Shown here piece after piece: positions 1-9,673 of a stretch of 13,588 bases of DNA (its first letter is position 1; the number at the start of each line of letters is the position of its first letter). The notes below the pieces were generated by a model. The model made no database searches. It saw only the letters and a list, made by a program, of their open reading frames with translations, and was not told the DNA's origin. The position numbers were made by a program, and so were the translations under genes. The stretch is from contig NQMI01000286.1 of assembly GCA_002270565.1 (NCBI GenBank), positions 1 through 13,588 on the forward strand. The letters run 5' to 3'. This stretch comes from Stenocarpella maydis (lineage: Eukaryota; Ascomycota; Sordariomycetes; Diaporthales; Diaporthaceae).

Positions 1-2285
1 TTATACAAAAGGAATTAGTATATTAAAATATCTCAAATAATTATATAATTAGCAAAACTATATTAAGTAACTAGAATATTAATTATTTTGTAATATAATC
101 AGGAAATATAAAATAAGGAAAATGCTATTTCTTTTAAATAAATTTGAATTTATAATATATTAAATATATATATTCATAAATCTTATATATTTCAATTAAT
201 TAATGAACGTTAGAGTCCGAAATTTCAAAAGTAATATTAAATACAAATGATGAATATCTTAATATAATAAGCTAATATACTTGATATTTTATTTGTTTAT
301 AATATTATGTTTTATATTAATTAAGAACATTTGAAATCTTGTTAAGCTAAATAATTAATCTAATTTAGGGAAACAAATTAATTGAAGTATGATAAACTAA
401 ATTAAAAGTCTAATAAGTATTTGAATTAGCTATACTATTAAGGTTTTCTTTAATTAATAAGAATAAGAATTATTTTAATAAAATTTAAAGTATTTAATTT
501 ATACTTTTACTAAATACTAATTAATTACTTATATTCATACTTAATAACAAAATATTATTTTATGTTTTAAAACTTAATATTAATAACTAAAAATCCTTTT
601 CTATTATAATAATATTAAATTCCATATTTTTATATTTTTATTATATAACTGCATATATTGATAAAAATAAGTAATAAAAAAATATTAAGTACTTTAAATA
701 ACTATTATAACTTATTTATTCTTGCAATAAATTTTAATTTATAATATTTAATTAATATTATCAAGCATTTTAAATTATAATTACTTAAATTAATAATTCA
801 AACTAATAAATATACTTTTTATATCTTAGTAATTAAATAAATAAAAATGGAATATTAAAAAGTAATAAATCACTTTCATATATTTATATTTAATAAGTTA
901 AATTTCTCAAGTGAAATAAATAATGTATTTATATATAGTTTCTTATAATATCAAGTTAAGTCATTAATGATTAATAATACCTGTAAACTTAATATAATAA
1001 ACTTATTTATATATTGTATTTAATAATTGTAAATTACCTAATAGGTAATGATAGCTTTAATTTTATTAAACTAATTTACAATAAGTTTATAAATAATATA
1101 CCCTATTTAGCTATATTTTAAAACGAAGGTTTATAATATAAAATAATAGGTTATAGTTTAATATTAAGAATTATAATTAAAATATTATTACTAAAAATAT
1201 ATATTGAATATTTATTCCTTCAATTCAAACTAATTACCTTGATTTCTAAAAAGTGGGTATTATTTATCTTAATTAAAAAGGAAGAAATAGAGAATATAAT
1301 TACTTTATACTTAAATGGTTAAATATATATATATACTACTTAAGTTTTAAGTTAAAATACTCTGTAATTAAAATCTTTAATTATATCTTTTCTACTTGGA
1401 ATAATTAATCAAATATAAATTAAACAACGGTATTATTAAAGCTTAAACCTTGTACTATAATAAATATATACTTTATTTCAATTAAAACCTCCCTATTTAT
1501 AGGTATTTTAAAATGTTATAAAGATTAAGTTAAATATATTTAAAATTTAAAGACATAAAGGTAAATTTTAATAAGGTATTTATGAAAAATAATCTTAAAT
1601 TACAAACCTTCTTACAAACTATTTCTTAGGTAACAAGTATTATAAGACATAATCTATATTTTATTTTTATTCTTGTATATTAATATAATATGTCTTTTAA
1701 TATTCTTTGTAAAGTAATAAACCTTATATTTACTTGTAAATCAGCTTTATAATAATGAAAATATCTGTTATACATTTAAAACTACTTAAAACTTATGAAA
1801 TAAAAGATAACATAATTAATATAAATATTGCGGTTTATTTCATTATGATATATATTGTTTTTATGTATGGAAAAAGAATCAAATATTTTAATTAAATCTT
1901 TATAAGTTTAATATCTTTAATTAAAGCTGAGTATTAATAAATGATATATAATTATTTAAACTTTTAGATATATAGTATTACAGAAATATATTTTAAAAAC
2001 GTTTATAACTCTTTTATCTTCTTTAAATATATTTTGTTTATTTTTAATTATATTTCCTAAACTTTATTACTTAAATAATATTCTTAATATTTTATACGTA
2101 TTAGAAAAGTATTATGATTTATTAATGGATTATTTATTTATTATAATACGAATGGTAAGCTTTAAAATAACATTGGATCAAATTTATTTTAAGCCTTTAA
2201 TTAAATACTTATTATATATATTATTATTTAAGGCCTATTTATTTCTTTACAGAAACTTCTAAGATAATCTTTTCGAATCCCCTTA
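1..2285. other. AT-rich desert, no gene
   Basis: This stretch is overwhelmingly A and T, dominated by TA, AAT and TTA words, with C and G scattered singly. No reading frame of useful length exists on either strand, and I see no repeat boundary, RNA gene or conserved motif. The composition matches the end state of RIP in Pezizomycotina fungi, so this is probably transposon DNA mutated beyond recognition. That origin is inferred, because no parental sequence can be read here. Confidence 0.75.
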
Positions 2286-2287
2286 TA

Positions 2288-2314
2288 GTAGGTGCCCCCC
2301 CGGGCAGCTGAACA
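2288..2314 (+). repeat. left terminal inverted repeat of the Fot1-like element
   Basis: It begins directly after a TA and contains a run of seven C, then GGGCAGCTGAACA. It pairs with 4123-4150 with one extra base in the right copy and one further mismatch (G versus A after the C run). The GC-rich TIR has survived far better than the interior. Confidence 0.92.
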
Positions 2315-2499
2315 TCCCCCCTATTAAACACTATATCACGATGAATTTGCAAACGGAAATTATAGTATTGCATACTTAATTCTAAGGTATTTAGACTATT
2401 TCAAGCTGAAATTAATGCTTAAGTTCCTCTTTATCATAGGCTGCAGTTAGAAGGCTTGCAGCAGATAATTCCTCTTCCATAGCCGGCCTAGAAGGTTGC

Positions 2500-4015
2500 T
2501 AGCGCCAAGAGGGGGTTTTAATCATTCCCTATAGCCCATGCTATATCAATAAATATCTCATTAGGCTGTTACTCTAACATTAGTAATATTCTTAAGGCTA
2601 AAGTTCTTAATTTGCTAGCTAAAAACATTTTTTCTCATCTTTAAGTATAGTAAGTCAAGCAAATATAATGTCTATTACTTTATAAAGCTTATCACTATAG
2701 ATTTAGATTTTTTTATCGGAATTATTGGCTTATTCACTGAGGGTAGGTGGGCCTTATAAATAAAGCAGCCTTTAAGGCCTTTATTAGTATAGTAAGTATA
2801 TTATGACTTTAATTTCTTAGTATTTTAGTATTTTTAGCATCTAGAATACCCAGAATAGCGCCCTAAACCTCCTCTTAACCCAGCGGTCCCTCTAGAACCT
2901 TCCCTAAGTTAAAAGGTACTATTCTAGTATAGGAAAAGCCCGCTTAAATATTATTTCAGGTTATTACTTTCTTAGCAAGCTAGTAATAGAGACTATTTTA
3001 AAACTATTTTTTTCATAGCCTACACCAAGAGGCTGATTTATATTGACTCTTTGCTATAGAAGCGCTTTAATGGTAAGAACGGGCCCTTATTATAGGGCTG
3101 AGTAATTTAGGAGGTATAAGCTAGCAAATAGGCAATATACCTATTTGCTAGGCCTAGGCCATTAGGGATTTGGAGAGATGGGTTATTAAGCTGTTAAGTA
3201 GTAATAGCTGGTTATCATATCTTTATAAGGGCTTTATTTCAGGAAGAAAGATATTTATAAACTGATAATAGAACAGATTAGCTATAGACTACTTATTCTT
3301 ACTGGAATCTAACTTAAAGAGGGGTAGGAGCTCTAAAATTTATTACTTATATATGTATTTATAGGCTAGAATGTATAGTAGAGTGAGGCACTAGCTATCA
3401 GTAATAATAGCCTTAATAATACTTGCCTAAGTATCTCCTTTTACTTTTACAATATTTATTATTAGTATATCTATTTACCTAATACTAATTTGCTTTTAAA
3501 TTTAGCAGCTTTAGAAGCTAATCTTATTAATATTAATAATATAGTCTAGCATAATAAACTTCTCCCTTATAATAGCCCTTAGCTAGCTATAAAACCCTTC
3601 TAGCTCCTCTTTTATAGTAGATTTAATTGAGCTAGTATCAAGAGGAATACTAGGCTTTATTCGTACTTAAGGGTGATAAGTAAGGAAGCAATTAATCTAG
3701 TTCTTGCTTAGCCTCTTATTATAGCTAAGGATATCTAGCAGGGCCTTTATAAAGCAGTAGATTATAGCCTTTAAGGGAGGGCGTTTCTAGCATTCCTCCC
3801 TAGAATCTAATTAATAATTAACTACTTTAAAGCTAGTAATAGATTTAATTAGGCTTTATTTGCATAGGTTTATAAAGAATGGCTGGTTTTTCAAGTGGAT
3901 AGTGTAAATAGCGGGACTCTATATTACTTTACTGCTTTATGCAAAGTTATATCCCTATTATAGAAACTCTTTAGGGCAAGTTGAATACTAGATTTGCGAG
4001 ATGATTTTAAAGTTT
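2500..4015 (-). pseudogene. Fot1/pogo-like transposase relic
   Basis: This was a cut-and-paste transposase of the DDE superfamily. Read on the minus strand, the surviving pieces keep the family order. Near 3900-4010 is a helix-turn-helix start, LALKSFYNRDITLHKA, followed by YRVPLFTL (compare the family's y-VP-sTL). Near 3190-3217 is LLLLNS, then ITHLS, matching the LLLLDGH..SH block around the second catalytic Asp. Near 3050-3110 is ITQPYNKGPF and then LPLKRFYSKES, matching the QPLDvG-F-PLKr block. Near 2920-2970 is a piece like the family's GFRATGLFPYNP (SGLFLY). In-frame stops and frame changes occur throughout, so no functional protein is possible. The start and end are approximate because neither original codon is recognisable. 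The family match was made by eye. Confidence 0.78.
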
Positions 4016-4122
4016 TGTAATTGATCTGGTGTAGAGAAAACTTTTTTCGTAAAATTGTGGCAGGTTAAAGCTGACGATAATAGGGAAGGGTTGGTGTTGA
4101 TGATGTGTTCAAGAGGTGGGGG

Positions 4123-4150
4123 TGTTCAGCTGCCTGGGGGGGCACTCTAC
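4123..4150 (-). repeat. right terminal inverted repeat of the Fot1-like element
   Basis: This is the inverted partner of 2288-2314. It reads TGTTCAGCTGCC, then seven G, then CACTCTAC, followed at once by the TA target duplication at 4151-4152. A partly similar block, GTGTTCAAGAGGTGG, lies just inside it (4105-4119) and resembles a subterminal repeat. Confidence 0.92.
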
Positions 4151-4152
4151 TA

Positions 4153-5830
4153 ATAGGGTATGTTTACTAAGTAAGTCTTAAAAGTAGTTAAATAAAGAAA
4201 ATAGTAAGGTATTTATATATCCTTTGAAATAAAAGGTACTAATAAGAGAAAGATTGCTAGTTACTATTATTCTTATAAAAACGATTTATAGCTAAGTAGT
4301 AATAATATAATAAGTATAAAAGTAATAAATGTCTAAATTAAGGGAAGTATAGTTAGAGTAAAATAAATTAAGCCCTCTTATCTTTTAGGAAAGGTCCTTA
4401 GCTTAATTCTTTTAGTATTAGTAGAAGTTGAGCTTATAAACTTATGCTTAAGTATTATATATAATCTACTAAAAGCACTAAACTATTATATTATAATACT
4501 ATAAATATTTATTATTAGTAATTATACTTATTTCATTAACTCTATTTATTTTATACATTTTATGTATTTAAAAATATAATTATGGTATTTTAATAAACTA
4601 TAGGTAATCCTAATCTATAATTATATAAACCTAATAAACTTTCTTTAAATATATAAACTATGAAAAGCTTTAATTAGTCTTTTAAATAATACTTCATATA
4701 AATATGAAATATTATTAAATAAACTTAACATTATTCTTTAGATTTTAAATCTTTATAATTTAATATATATATTGTAAAGAGTTTAATTTTAATTATCATT
4801 TCAAAAATATATTGTATTAAACTTTAAAGTTTTACTTTTTAGTCCTAAATATATTAAAATAAACTTTTATAATCTTTCAAGAAAAATAATAAAGTATTAA
4901 TCTTAATTAATAGAAAATATTTATTTAATATATTTTAATACTTGAGTTATAATATTTCTCTAATATTAACTTATATGCAATTATTATACTTAATATTTAT
5001 ATATATATATTGCTATTACTTCTTTATTTGCCTTATTTAACGTTTAATTTAAAACAGATATAAAACCTTTCTATTATGTAATAATAAATAGTATTAGCAA
5101 AGACCATGTATATAATACTTATTATTAATATAAAGATAATAGCCGTTTTATATTATTTAATTTAAGCTACAATTATATATTTAATTACTTATATTTATTA
5201 TCTATTTAATATAATAAGCCTTTTACGTTTATAAAATAAGTTTAAGAATACCATTTTAATCATTCTAAGCTGTATTATATGAATCTTTATAATTATTTTA
5301 TGCATTTAAAACTTATTAAATATTAACTTTATTTATAAACTTTAAAATAGCTATTCCTTATTCGGTTATATGAGAAGTAAATTTAAAATTTAAATTTAAT
5401 AATTCTAGTCCTTTACTTTATATTTATTTAACAATATAAAGAATAATTAATGTATATTTATTAAAATAATACTTGTATTATTAATAAAGTATTATAGAAG
5501 TTACTAACAATAAAGTCAAGGATTAAAAGTTTATTTATATTTTTATAAAAGGAATGCGATTTTAAAAAGTCCTTAAATAATTTTTAAGTGGTTTATAGGA
5601 TTTACAACCTTAAAAAGTAATAATATAGTTCAGCTAGTAAATAGTTATAATAAATAAAATATTGTTTTTAATGAACAAATAAAGCCTTTAGTAACTCTTA
5701 TATCTAGAAGGAGAATTGACGGAGTTATATTAAGTTTTTTTAAAACCGATTATTCAAAACCTTAAATTATAAGAGAATTTGAAATATAAATAAAACCGTT
5801 AATTGTTTTCTGAAGAATATATAATAAATT
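4153..5830. other. AT-rich desert, no gene
   Basis: The first 300 bases next to the transposon (to about 4440) are slightly less depleted in G and C, with words such as AAGCCCTCTTATC. The rest is nearly pure A+T. No coding frame, RNA gene or repeat boundary could be supported. The likely origin is heavily mutated repeat DNA. Confidence 0.7.
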
Positions 5831-5899
5831 TCATTTCTTTCCTTCCTTCTTTTTTTTTTCTTTATTTAGGATTCTTATTTTTCTTTTATAGATGCCATA

Positions 5900-6475
5900 A
5901 GATGTATATAGTGCCTGTAACGACCTATATAATGGCCCACCAAAGTGCGCCAACTGGAGTCGGGACGCTGCTAGATCTTTTGGTCTATTGGCGTAACTAG
6001 TTATTGGCGTCAGTTTCGTGACAGGGCCCTAGATATGAATATGTAGTGCATTCCTCTCTATGGCTATCCGTTCCTGAGACCCTATTGTCTTTGGTCCCAA
6101 CCTGATGGGCATTCCTGGGCTACCGCAACATTCTTCCCTGACACATTCAATGATGCTCGCAGTGAAGAAACGATGAAATCCAGGAAATTGTTCAATACTC
6201 GGTTCATATCCATGACATTGACCTCACAAGTAAATATGTACTTCTCGAGAATCCAGCTGCAGATCACACGCTCATTCTTGGAGACAAAACTACATTTCTT
6301 AAGTATAACATATCTTCAGCTAATCAAATAGTTTACAGCTTTCTTCAGCAGTTTGCACATCATTAATACAGGGATGGTAGGGGCATGCCGGGGTCTGAGT
6401 TAAGTCCCCTAATAGTTAAATCACGTACCTAAATCAGGTTGGATGTAATATATTAGAAAAGTAACTCTATAACAA
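5900..6475. other. island of near-normal base composition
   Basis: Base composition changes sharply here from AT desert to ordinary mixed sequence with many CA and TG dinucleotides, then returns to AT-rich DNA after about 6480. The island is about 0.57 kb. A stretch this short may have escaped RIP, be unique DNA, or have arrived after mutation of the neighbours. It includes the possible gene fragment at 6045-6363 and a small inverted arrangement at 5914-6025. A pyrimidine-rich run (TTTCTTTCCTTCCTTC, then T-rich) lies just before it at about 5832-5870. Confidence 0.6.
6045..6363 (+). pseudogene. possible broken gene fragment, family unknown
   Basis: Two adjoining open stretches on the plus strand have protein-like composition but lie in different frames. 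The first (about 6045-6150) includes LWSQPDGHSWATATFFPD and then TFNDAR. The second (about 6170-6366) includes DEIQEIVQYSVHIHDIDL and LENPAADHTLILGDKTTF, and ends at a TAA after LQQFAHH. Reading both would need one frame change, so this could be the last part of a gene that has suffered an indel, or an unspliced intron boundary. The codons are varied and not RIP-like. I do not recognise the family. The overlapping minus-strand frame (6082-6267) is probably its shadow. Confidence that it was coding is low. Confidence 0.3.
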
Positions 6476-6479
6476 CCCC

Positions 6480-6686
6480 TATTTATAGATATAATTATTT
6501 ATATATTTATGTATACTTATTTATGTATTTATTTATAATTCTTAATATTTAAAATATAACATTTATTAATAATTAAATTTAAATTGAATTTCTGATATAG
6601 TATATTATATAATATTTAATAATTATTGCCTTTTAATTATAAATTATAATTAATAATAGTTAAATTTGTTTATATATTGTACTTAC
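6480..6686. other. AT-rich stretch before the microsatellite
   Basis: This is nearly pure A+T with no frame, motif or repeat boundary. It resembles the other deserts and links the 5900-6475 island to the TAAA tract. Confidence 0.65.
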
Positions 6687-6824
<138 letters not shown>

Positions 6825-7127
6825 GGGCTTGGCGAACGTGCTACACTACACCCCAGAACACTAGATCACTCACCATGTGACTCATTACCCCAAGTTGGCG
6901 CAGGCTAGTAATGGGCTATTTATATTAACGGATCTAGTCTGCTGCCGGTCTTAACTAGCCTCGTTAATACAGCATCACGAGACTCTTGAAGTAGTAGTAG
7001 ATGTGGTTAAGGATGAGCCACCAGGGCAAAAAGAGTTTTATTTAGGAGAAAGCTGCTACTGAAATTAGGTGTCAAGGAGCTCCCTCCAGTACCCCAGCCG
7101 TTGGTCAATCGCTTCTGCCAGCCCACA
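6825..7127. other. unmutated 303-bp island, identity unknown
   Basis: Mixed-composition sequence begins directly at the end of the TAAA tract and stops at the N at 7128. It contains no open frame of note on either strand. It may be a fragment of a mobile element (LTR or 3' end) too short or too recent to be hit by RIP, but I could not find inverted or direct terminal repeats inside it. I do not recognise it. Confidence 0.5.
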
Positions 7128-7128
7128 N
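7128..7128. other. ambiguous base N at a composition junction
   Basis: A single N separates mixed sequence (GCCAGCCCACA) from near-pure A+T (ATAATATAATAT). It may be an unresolved base or a one-base placeholder for a gap. Confidence 0.95.
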
Positions 7129-7942
7129 ATAATATAATATATATAAAACAAATAGTATTATATAAAGTAAAGTTTTTAATTTATATTATATATTTTATTA
7201 ATTATTATTTAAATATAGAAAAAGATATAAAGTTTAATGTATTAGATTTATGAAAATAAGCAAAAAAGTTTAAACTTTACATTTTACTTAATCATGACTA
7301 CTATATTAAAGTATGATTTATGGAAAGATTTCAATAATGATTAATAAATTATATAATCTAAAACAGAGAACTTTACTTTATATAATAAAACTTCATTTAG
7401 ATTTATTATATTATGTTTTTATATTTAATATATCATTTTCTAATTATTTAATACTCTTATGAATTAAAATTAGATATATATATAAATTTTAAGAGGTATA
7501 TATATATATTATTATACTTTTATCTACATTATAATGTTATAACTTTATTAATACTTACTTAGATATAAATATATAGTAAAATTAATATTAATTAGTAATG
7601 ATTATACTTAATTATTTATTTCTAATTAATTTTATTATATTGTCATAATTCAAATAAGAATTATAAAATCAAATTATATCAAGGCTTATATATAATAGTT
7701 CTTTTTCAATATTAATTATAATTTTAAATTTTATATAACTTTCATACTCCTTGATTGTTTAAATCTTTAATATATTTATATTTCATAATAATAATATATA
7801 TTTGATATTTAAAAATTCAAATTACTTTAAATTCTTTACATTATATAGAAACATAGAATAAATAATAAAACCTTTATAACTAGAGTTATAATAATTAAAA
7901 TCTTTAACATATTTTGAATTATATTAGAATTTCAAAAGAACT
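7129..7942. other. AT-rich desert, no gene
   Basis: This is nearly pure A+T with short TATATA runs (for example near 7472-7508). No gene, RNA or repeat could be supported. Confidence 0.7.
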
Positions 7943-8536
7943 TGGGCTTTGCCTAAGCCTTTACTAGGTACAGAGGTAGGCCTGGGGCAGGCCTGCTATG
8001 GGCCTAGCATAAATATACCCTGGTTATATATCTATATAGGCCCTAGAATATCCAGGCCTCATTAGGGCCCTATAGTTAAGCTAGGTATAACAATTTATAA
8101 CTCCTTTTAGGCTCCTTTAAGTAGCTACTATATGGCTAGCCTATAATATTAAATTGCTTTTTTAAACTTAAGTATATAGAGATAGAGATGGTAATAGTAG
8201 AAATAAAACTTATTTTTCATTCCTTCTTAAGTATAAAGGAGTAGCTAGCTAAAATGCTCTAACCTACTTTAATACTAGGTGCTAATAAACTCTTAACTAT
8301 ACTATAGGTATAAAGGGGACCCTTAGGAATAATCTTTTAAATAATTAACCTAGCTATTATACTTATTATTCCCCTCCTTTAATATATTAGAAAGCTTAAG
8401 TTATATAATAAGTATACTTAGCCCTATTATAACCTATTACTAATAGGCGCCCTATTTAATAATAACCAGGTAAGTTTTCTAGCCTAATATATTATAATAT
8501 CTTATAAGCTAGAGGCTAATATAGACTTTATTAAAG
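7943..8536. repeat. partly degraded repeat DNA
   Basis: The composition is intermediate: many TA, CTAG and GGCC words but few CA or TG, as expected when RIP has removed its preferred sites from a GC-richer parent. The first part carries the 51-bp repeat shared with 13052-13102. Near 8035-8080 TATAGGCCCTAGAAT and ATTAGGGCCCTATA form an imperfect inverted pair. No protein could be read in any frame. It is probably transposon or retrotransposon remnant; the class is undetermined. Confidence 0.5.
7955..8005 (+). repeat. 51-bp dispersed repeat, copy A
   Basis: It starts AAGCCTTTACTAGG and ends GGCCT. It aligns without gaps to the reverse complement of 13052-13102. By eye 41 of 51 positions match, and nine of the ten differences are transitions. 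Similarity seems to continue about 15 bp upstream of the core. Confidence 0.85.
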
Positions 8537-8941
8537 GTTGTTAAACGGAACCGCTCAGCAGGGCGTTGGTACTCCGTGCAAGGAGTTACCCTAGACTTCG
8601 TTGTAAGGAGTTACCCTAGACTTTCTAGCAAGGAGTTACCCTAGACTTGCGAGTCAGGCGATTTTCGCTAAGTACGCCCAGTGCGTGCGTGACGCAAGAT
8701 GAGTTTGGTGGCCGTGAGTCGATTATTTTGGCCTGCATTTGCACCTTAATTCAGACCTCTGCATTACCCTTATTTCTTACCCAAAAAGTATATGACTTAG
8801 TGCATTGGATAGCCTGATTTCTGAAGTTTGTATGTACTTAATTTGGGCATTGCTAGGGCTGTGGTTGGCTAGTTGTTTGGGACCAAAGATGGTGTGTTGG
8901 AAGGGCGAATTTTCCGGCATTTGCAAATTTGCACCAGAGCC
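8537..8941. other. unmutated 405-bp island with 25-bp tandem units
   Basis: Mixed-composition sequence appears abruptly after intermediate repeat DNA and ends at the N at 8942. It opens with TGTTAAACGGAACCGC (from 8539), which resembles the TG start of an LTR, but no matching CA end or second copy is present in the window. It contains the three-unit repeat at 8580-8654. The word GCATTTGCA recurs at about 8735 and 8919. All plus-strand frames contain stops and I see no gene. Confidence 0.5.
8580..8654 (+). repeat. three tandem 25-bp units with an invariant 19-bp core
   Basis: AAGGAGTTACCCTAGACTT occurs at 8580-8598, 8605-8623 and 8630-8648, with no mismatch among the three. Each core is followed by a different 6-bp segment (CGTTGT, TCTAGC, GCGAGT), giving an exact period of 25. 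Just before the first unit, ACTCC followed six bases later by GGAGT can form a small stem. Constant cores with changing linkers suggest selection on the core, for example as a protein binding site, or a recent duplication whose linkers have diverged. Confidence 0.95.
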
Positions 8942-8942
8942 N
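8942..8942. other. ambiguous base N at a composition junction
   Basis: The second single N in the window again lies where a mixed-composition island (ending CACCAGAGCC) meets AT-richer DNA (TTTAAGGTAGGGC). Confidence 0.95.
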
Positions 8943-9170
8943 TTTAAGGTAGGGCAGCCTTTTATTAGCTTAATTTACTATTAAGTGAATTAAATAATGT
9001 AATATAGAGAATATATTAAATTTTAGAAGCCTATTTAATAATTATATTATTCTTAAATATAATAAAAGTATTATAAACTTCTACTTTTAAGTATTACTTT
9101 ATAATTATTTAATTAATATATATATAAAGTTTAATAAGAAGAAAAATCCCTTATTAAGATGTTTAAGTTT
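8943..9170. other. AT-rich stretch before the reductase block
   Basis: This A+T-dominated stretch has no frame or recognisable element. It ends near 9170, where balanced composition begins and continues through the gene to about 11660. Confidence 0.65.
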
Positions 9171-9174
9171 TCCT

Positions 9175-9673
9175 AGAAGGTGGGTATAGATGTGTTCATA
9201 TGCGTATGCGGTTGTAAGGCCGCCGGAAGGGGGGCCCTGCTGGAAGCCGGGGCGACGATGTTACTTTACGACCGAACAATCCAATATTTTGAACATGTTA
9301 AGTTATGCTACTTAAGTGGATTGGTGCTTTGCAGTAACTTAGCACAGAAGTAGGTCTGCCGCTTGAATATTGTCACATCGTTGTTCGGAGACTTTGTATG
9401 ATTGAACTTCCCGTGGGTCTCTTTAATATCTCGTCATGATCATTTTCTGTCAGACACTGGTTAACTCCGATGCAGCCGAGGACGAACACGGAGCTTGCCA
9501 AACCCCGCAGAAATCACTGCCGTCCATGCAACCCCGCTTCGATGACCCTTGCCCGGTTAAATAGCTGTGACCTTGTAATCTGTAAACTGCGGCCATGAGA
9601 GACTCGCCGGGGTGGTTTGAATCCTTCCCAATCATCACCGCTCCTAGACTCTTGCTGGAGACTCCAGTGAACC
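9175..9673 (+). promoter_or_regulatory. upstream region of the aldo/keto reductase gene
   Basis: About 0.5 kb of balanced, unmutated sequence lies between AT-rich DNA and the start codon, so the promoter must lie largely here. A CCAAT box is visible at 9281-9285, about 390 bp before the ATG. An imperfect inverted arrangement of three short blocks spans 9272-9388. No clear TATA box is seen; TTTAATAT near 9421 is the closest candidate. The transcription start cannot be placed from sequence. The control of the gene is unknown. Confidence 0.5.
9281..9285 (+). promoter_or_regulatory. CCAAT box
   Basis: CCAAT in the plus orientation lies in the proximal upstream region. In filamentous fungi this pentamer is bound by the Hap/CBC complex. 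A single copy also occurs by chance often, so its function is inferred from position only. Confidence 0.35.

Larger units (their letters stand above)
2288..4150 (-). mobile_element. RIP-inactivated Fot1/pogo-like DNA transposon (Tc1/mariner superfamily)
   Basis: A complete element of 1863 bp lies between two TA dinucleotides (2286-2287 and 4151-4152), the target duplication expected for Tc1/mariner and Fot1 elements. Its ends form an inverted repeat of about 27 bp. The left end starts GTAGGTGCCCCCCC and continues to CAGCTGAACA. The right end read inward starts GTAGAGTGCCCCCCC and also continues to CAGCTGAACA. The length is close to the roughly 1.9 kb typical of Fot1. The interior is rich in TA and stops, yet minus-strand translation still shows pogo/Fot1 transposase pieces in the right order. 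The element is therefore full length but dead. Assignment to the Fot1/pogo group is strong from TIRs, TSD, size and protein fragments together; the exact family is not known. Confidence 0.9.

Noticed and set aside
1..2285. mitochondrial DNA, suggested by extreme A+T content
   Set aside because: No mitochondrial gene, tRNA or rRNA is visible, and the same composition surrounds a nuclear-type gene and a RIP-mutated transposon.
2340..2560. transposase reading on the plus strand of the Fot1-like element
   Set aside because: Short plus-strand pieces looked faintly helix-turn-helix-like, but the minus strand gives several conserved blocks in correct order, which settles the orientation.
5803..6000. 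65-codon plus-strand frame with a hydrophobic Phe/Leu-rich start
   Set aside because: The hydrophobic part comes from a T-rich low-complexity tract and the frame crosses a composition border. No family resemblance and no supporting signals.
6045..6150. similarity to the SERAC1-like alpha/beta hydrolase segment of fungal NLR-type proteins
   Set aside because: A few residues (W, FFPD, AR) resemble the motif spacing, but the match is too short and lacks the central part, so I did not name a family.
8585..8648. telomere-like repeat, because of ACCCTAG in the core
   Set aside because: Fungal telomeres are uninterrupted CCCTAA/TTAGGG hexamers; here the similarity is a few bases inside a 25-bp unit.
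8580..8654. CRISPR array
   Set aside because: Cores are 19 bp and spacers only 6 bp, there are three units, and the genome is eukaryotic by intron structure.
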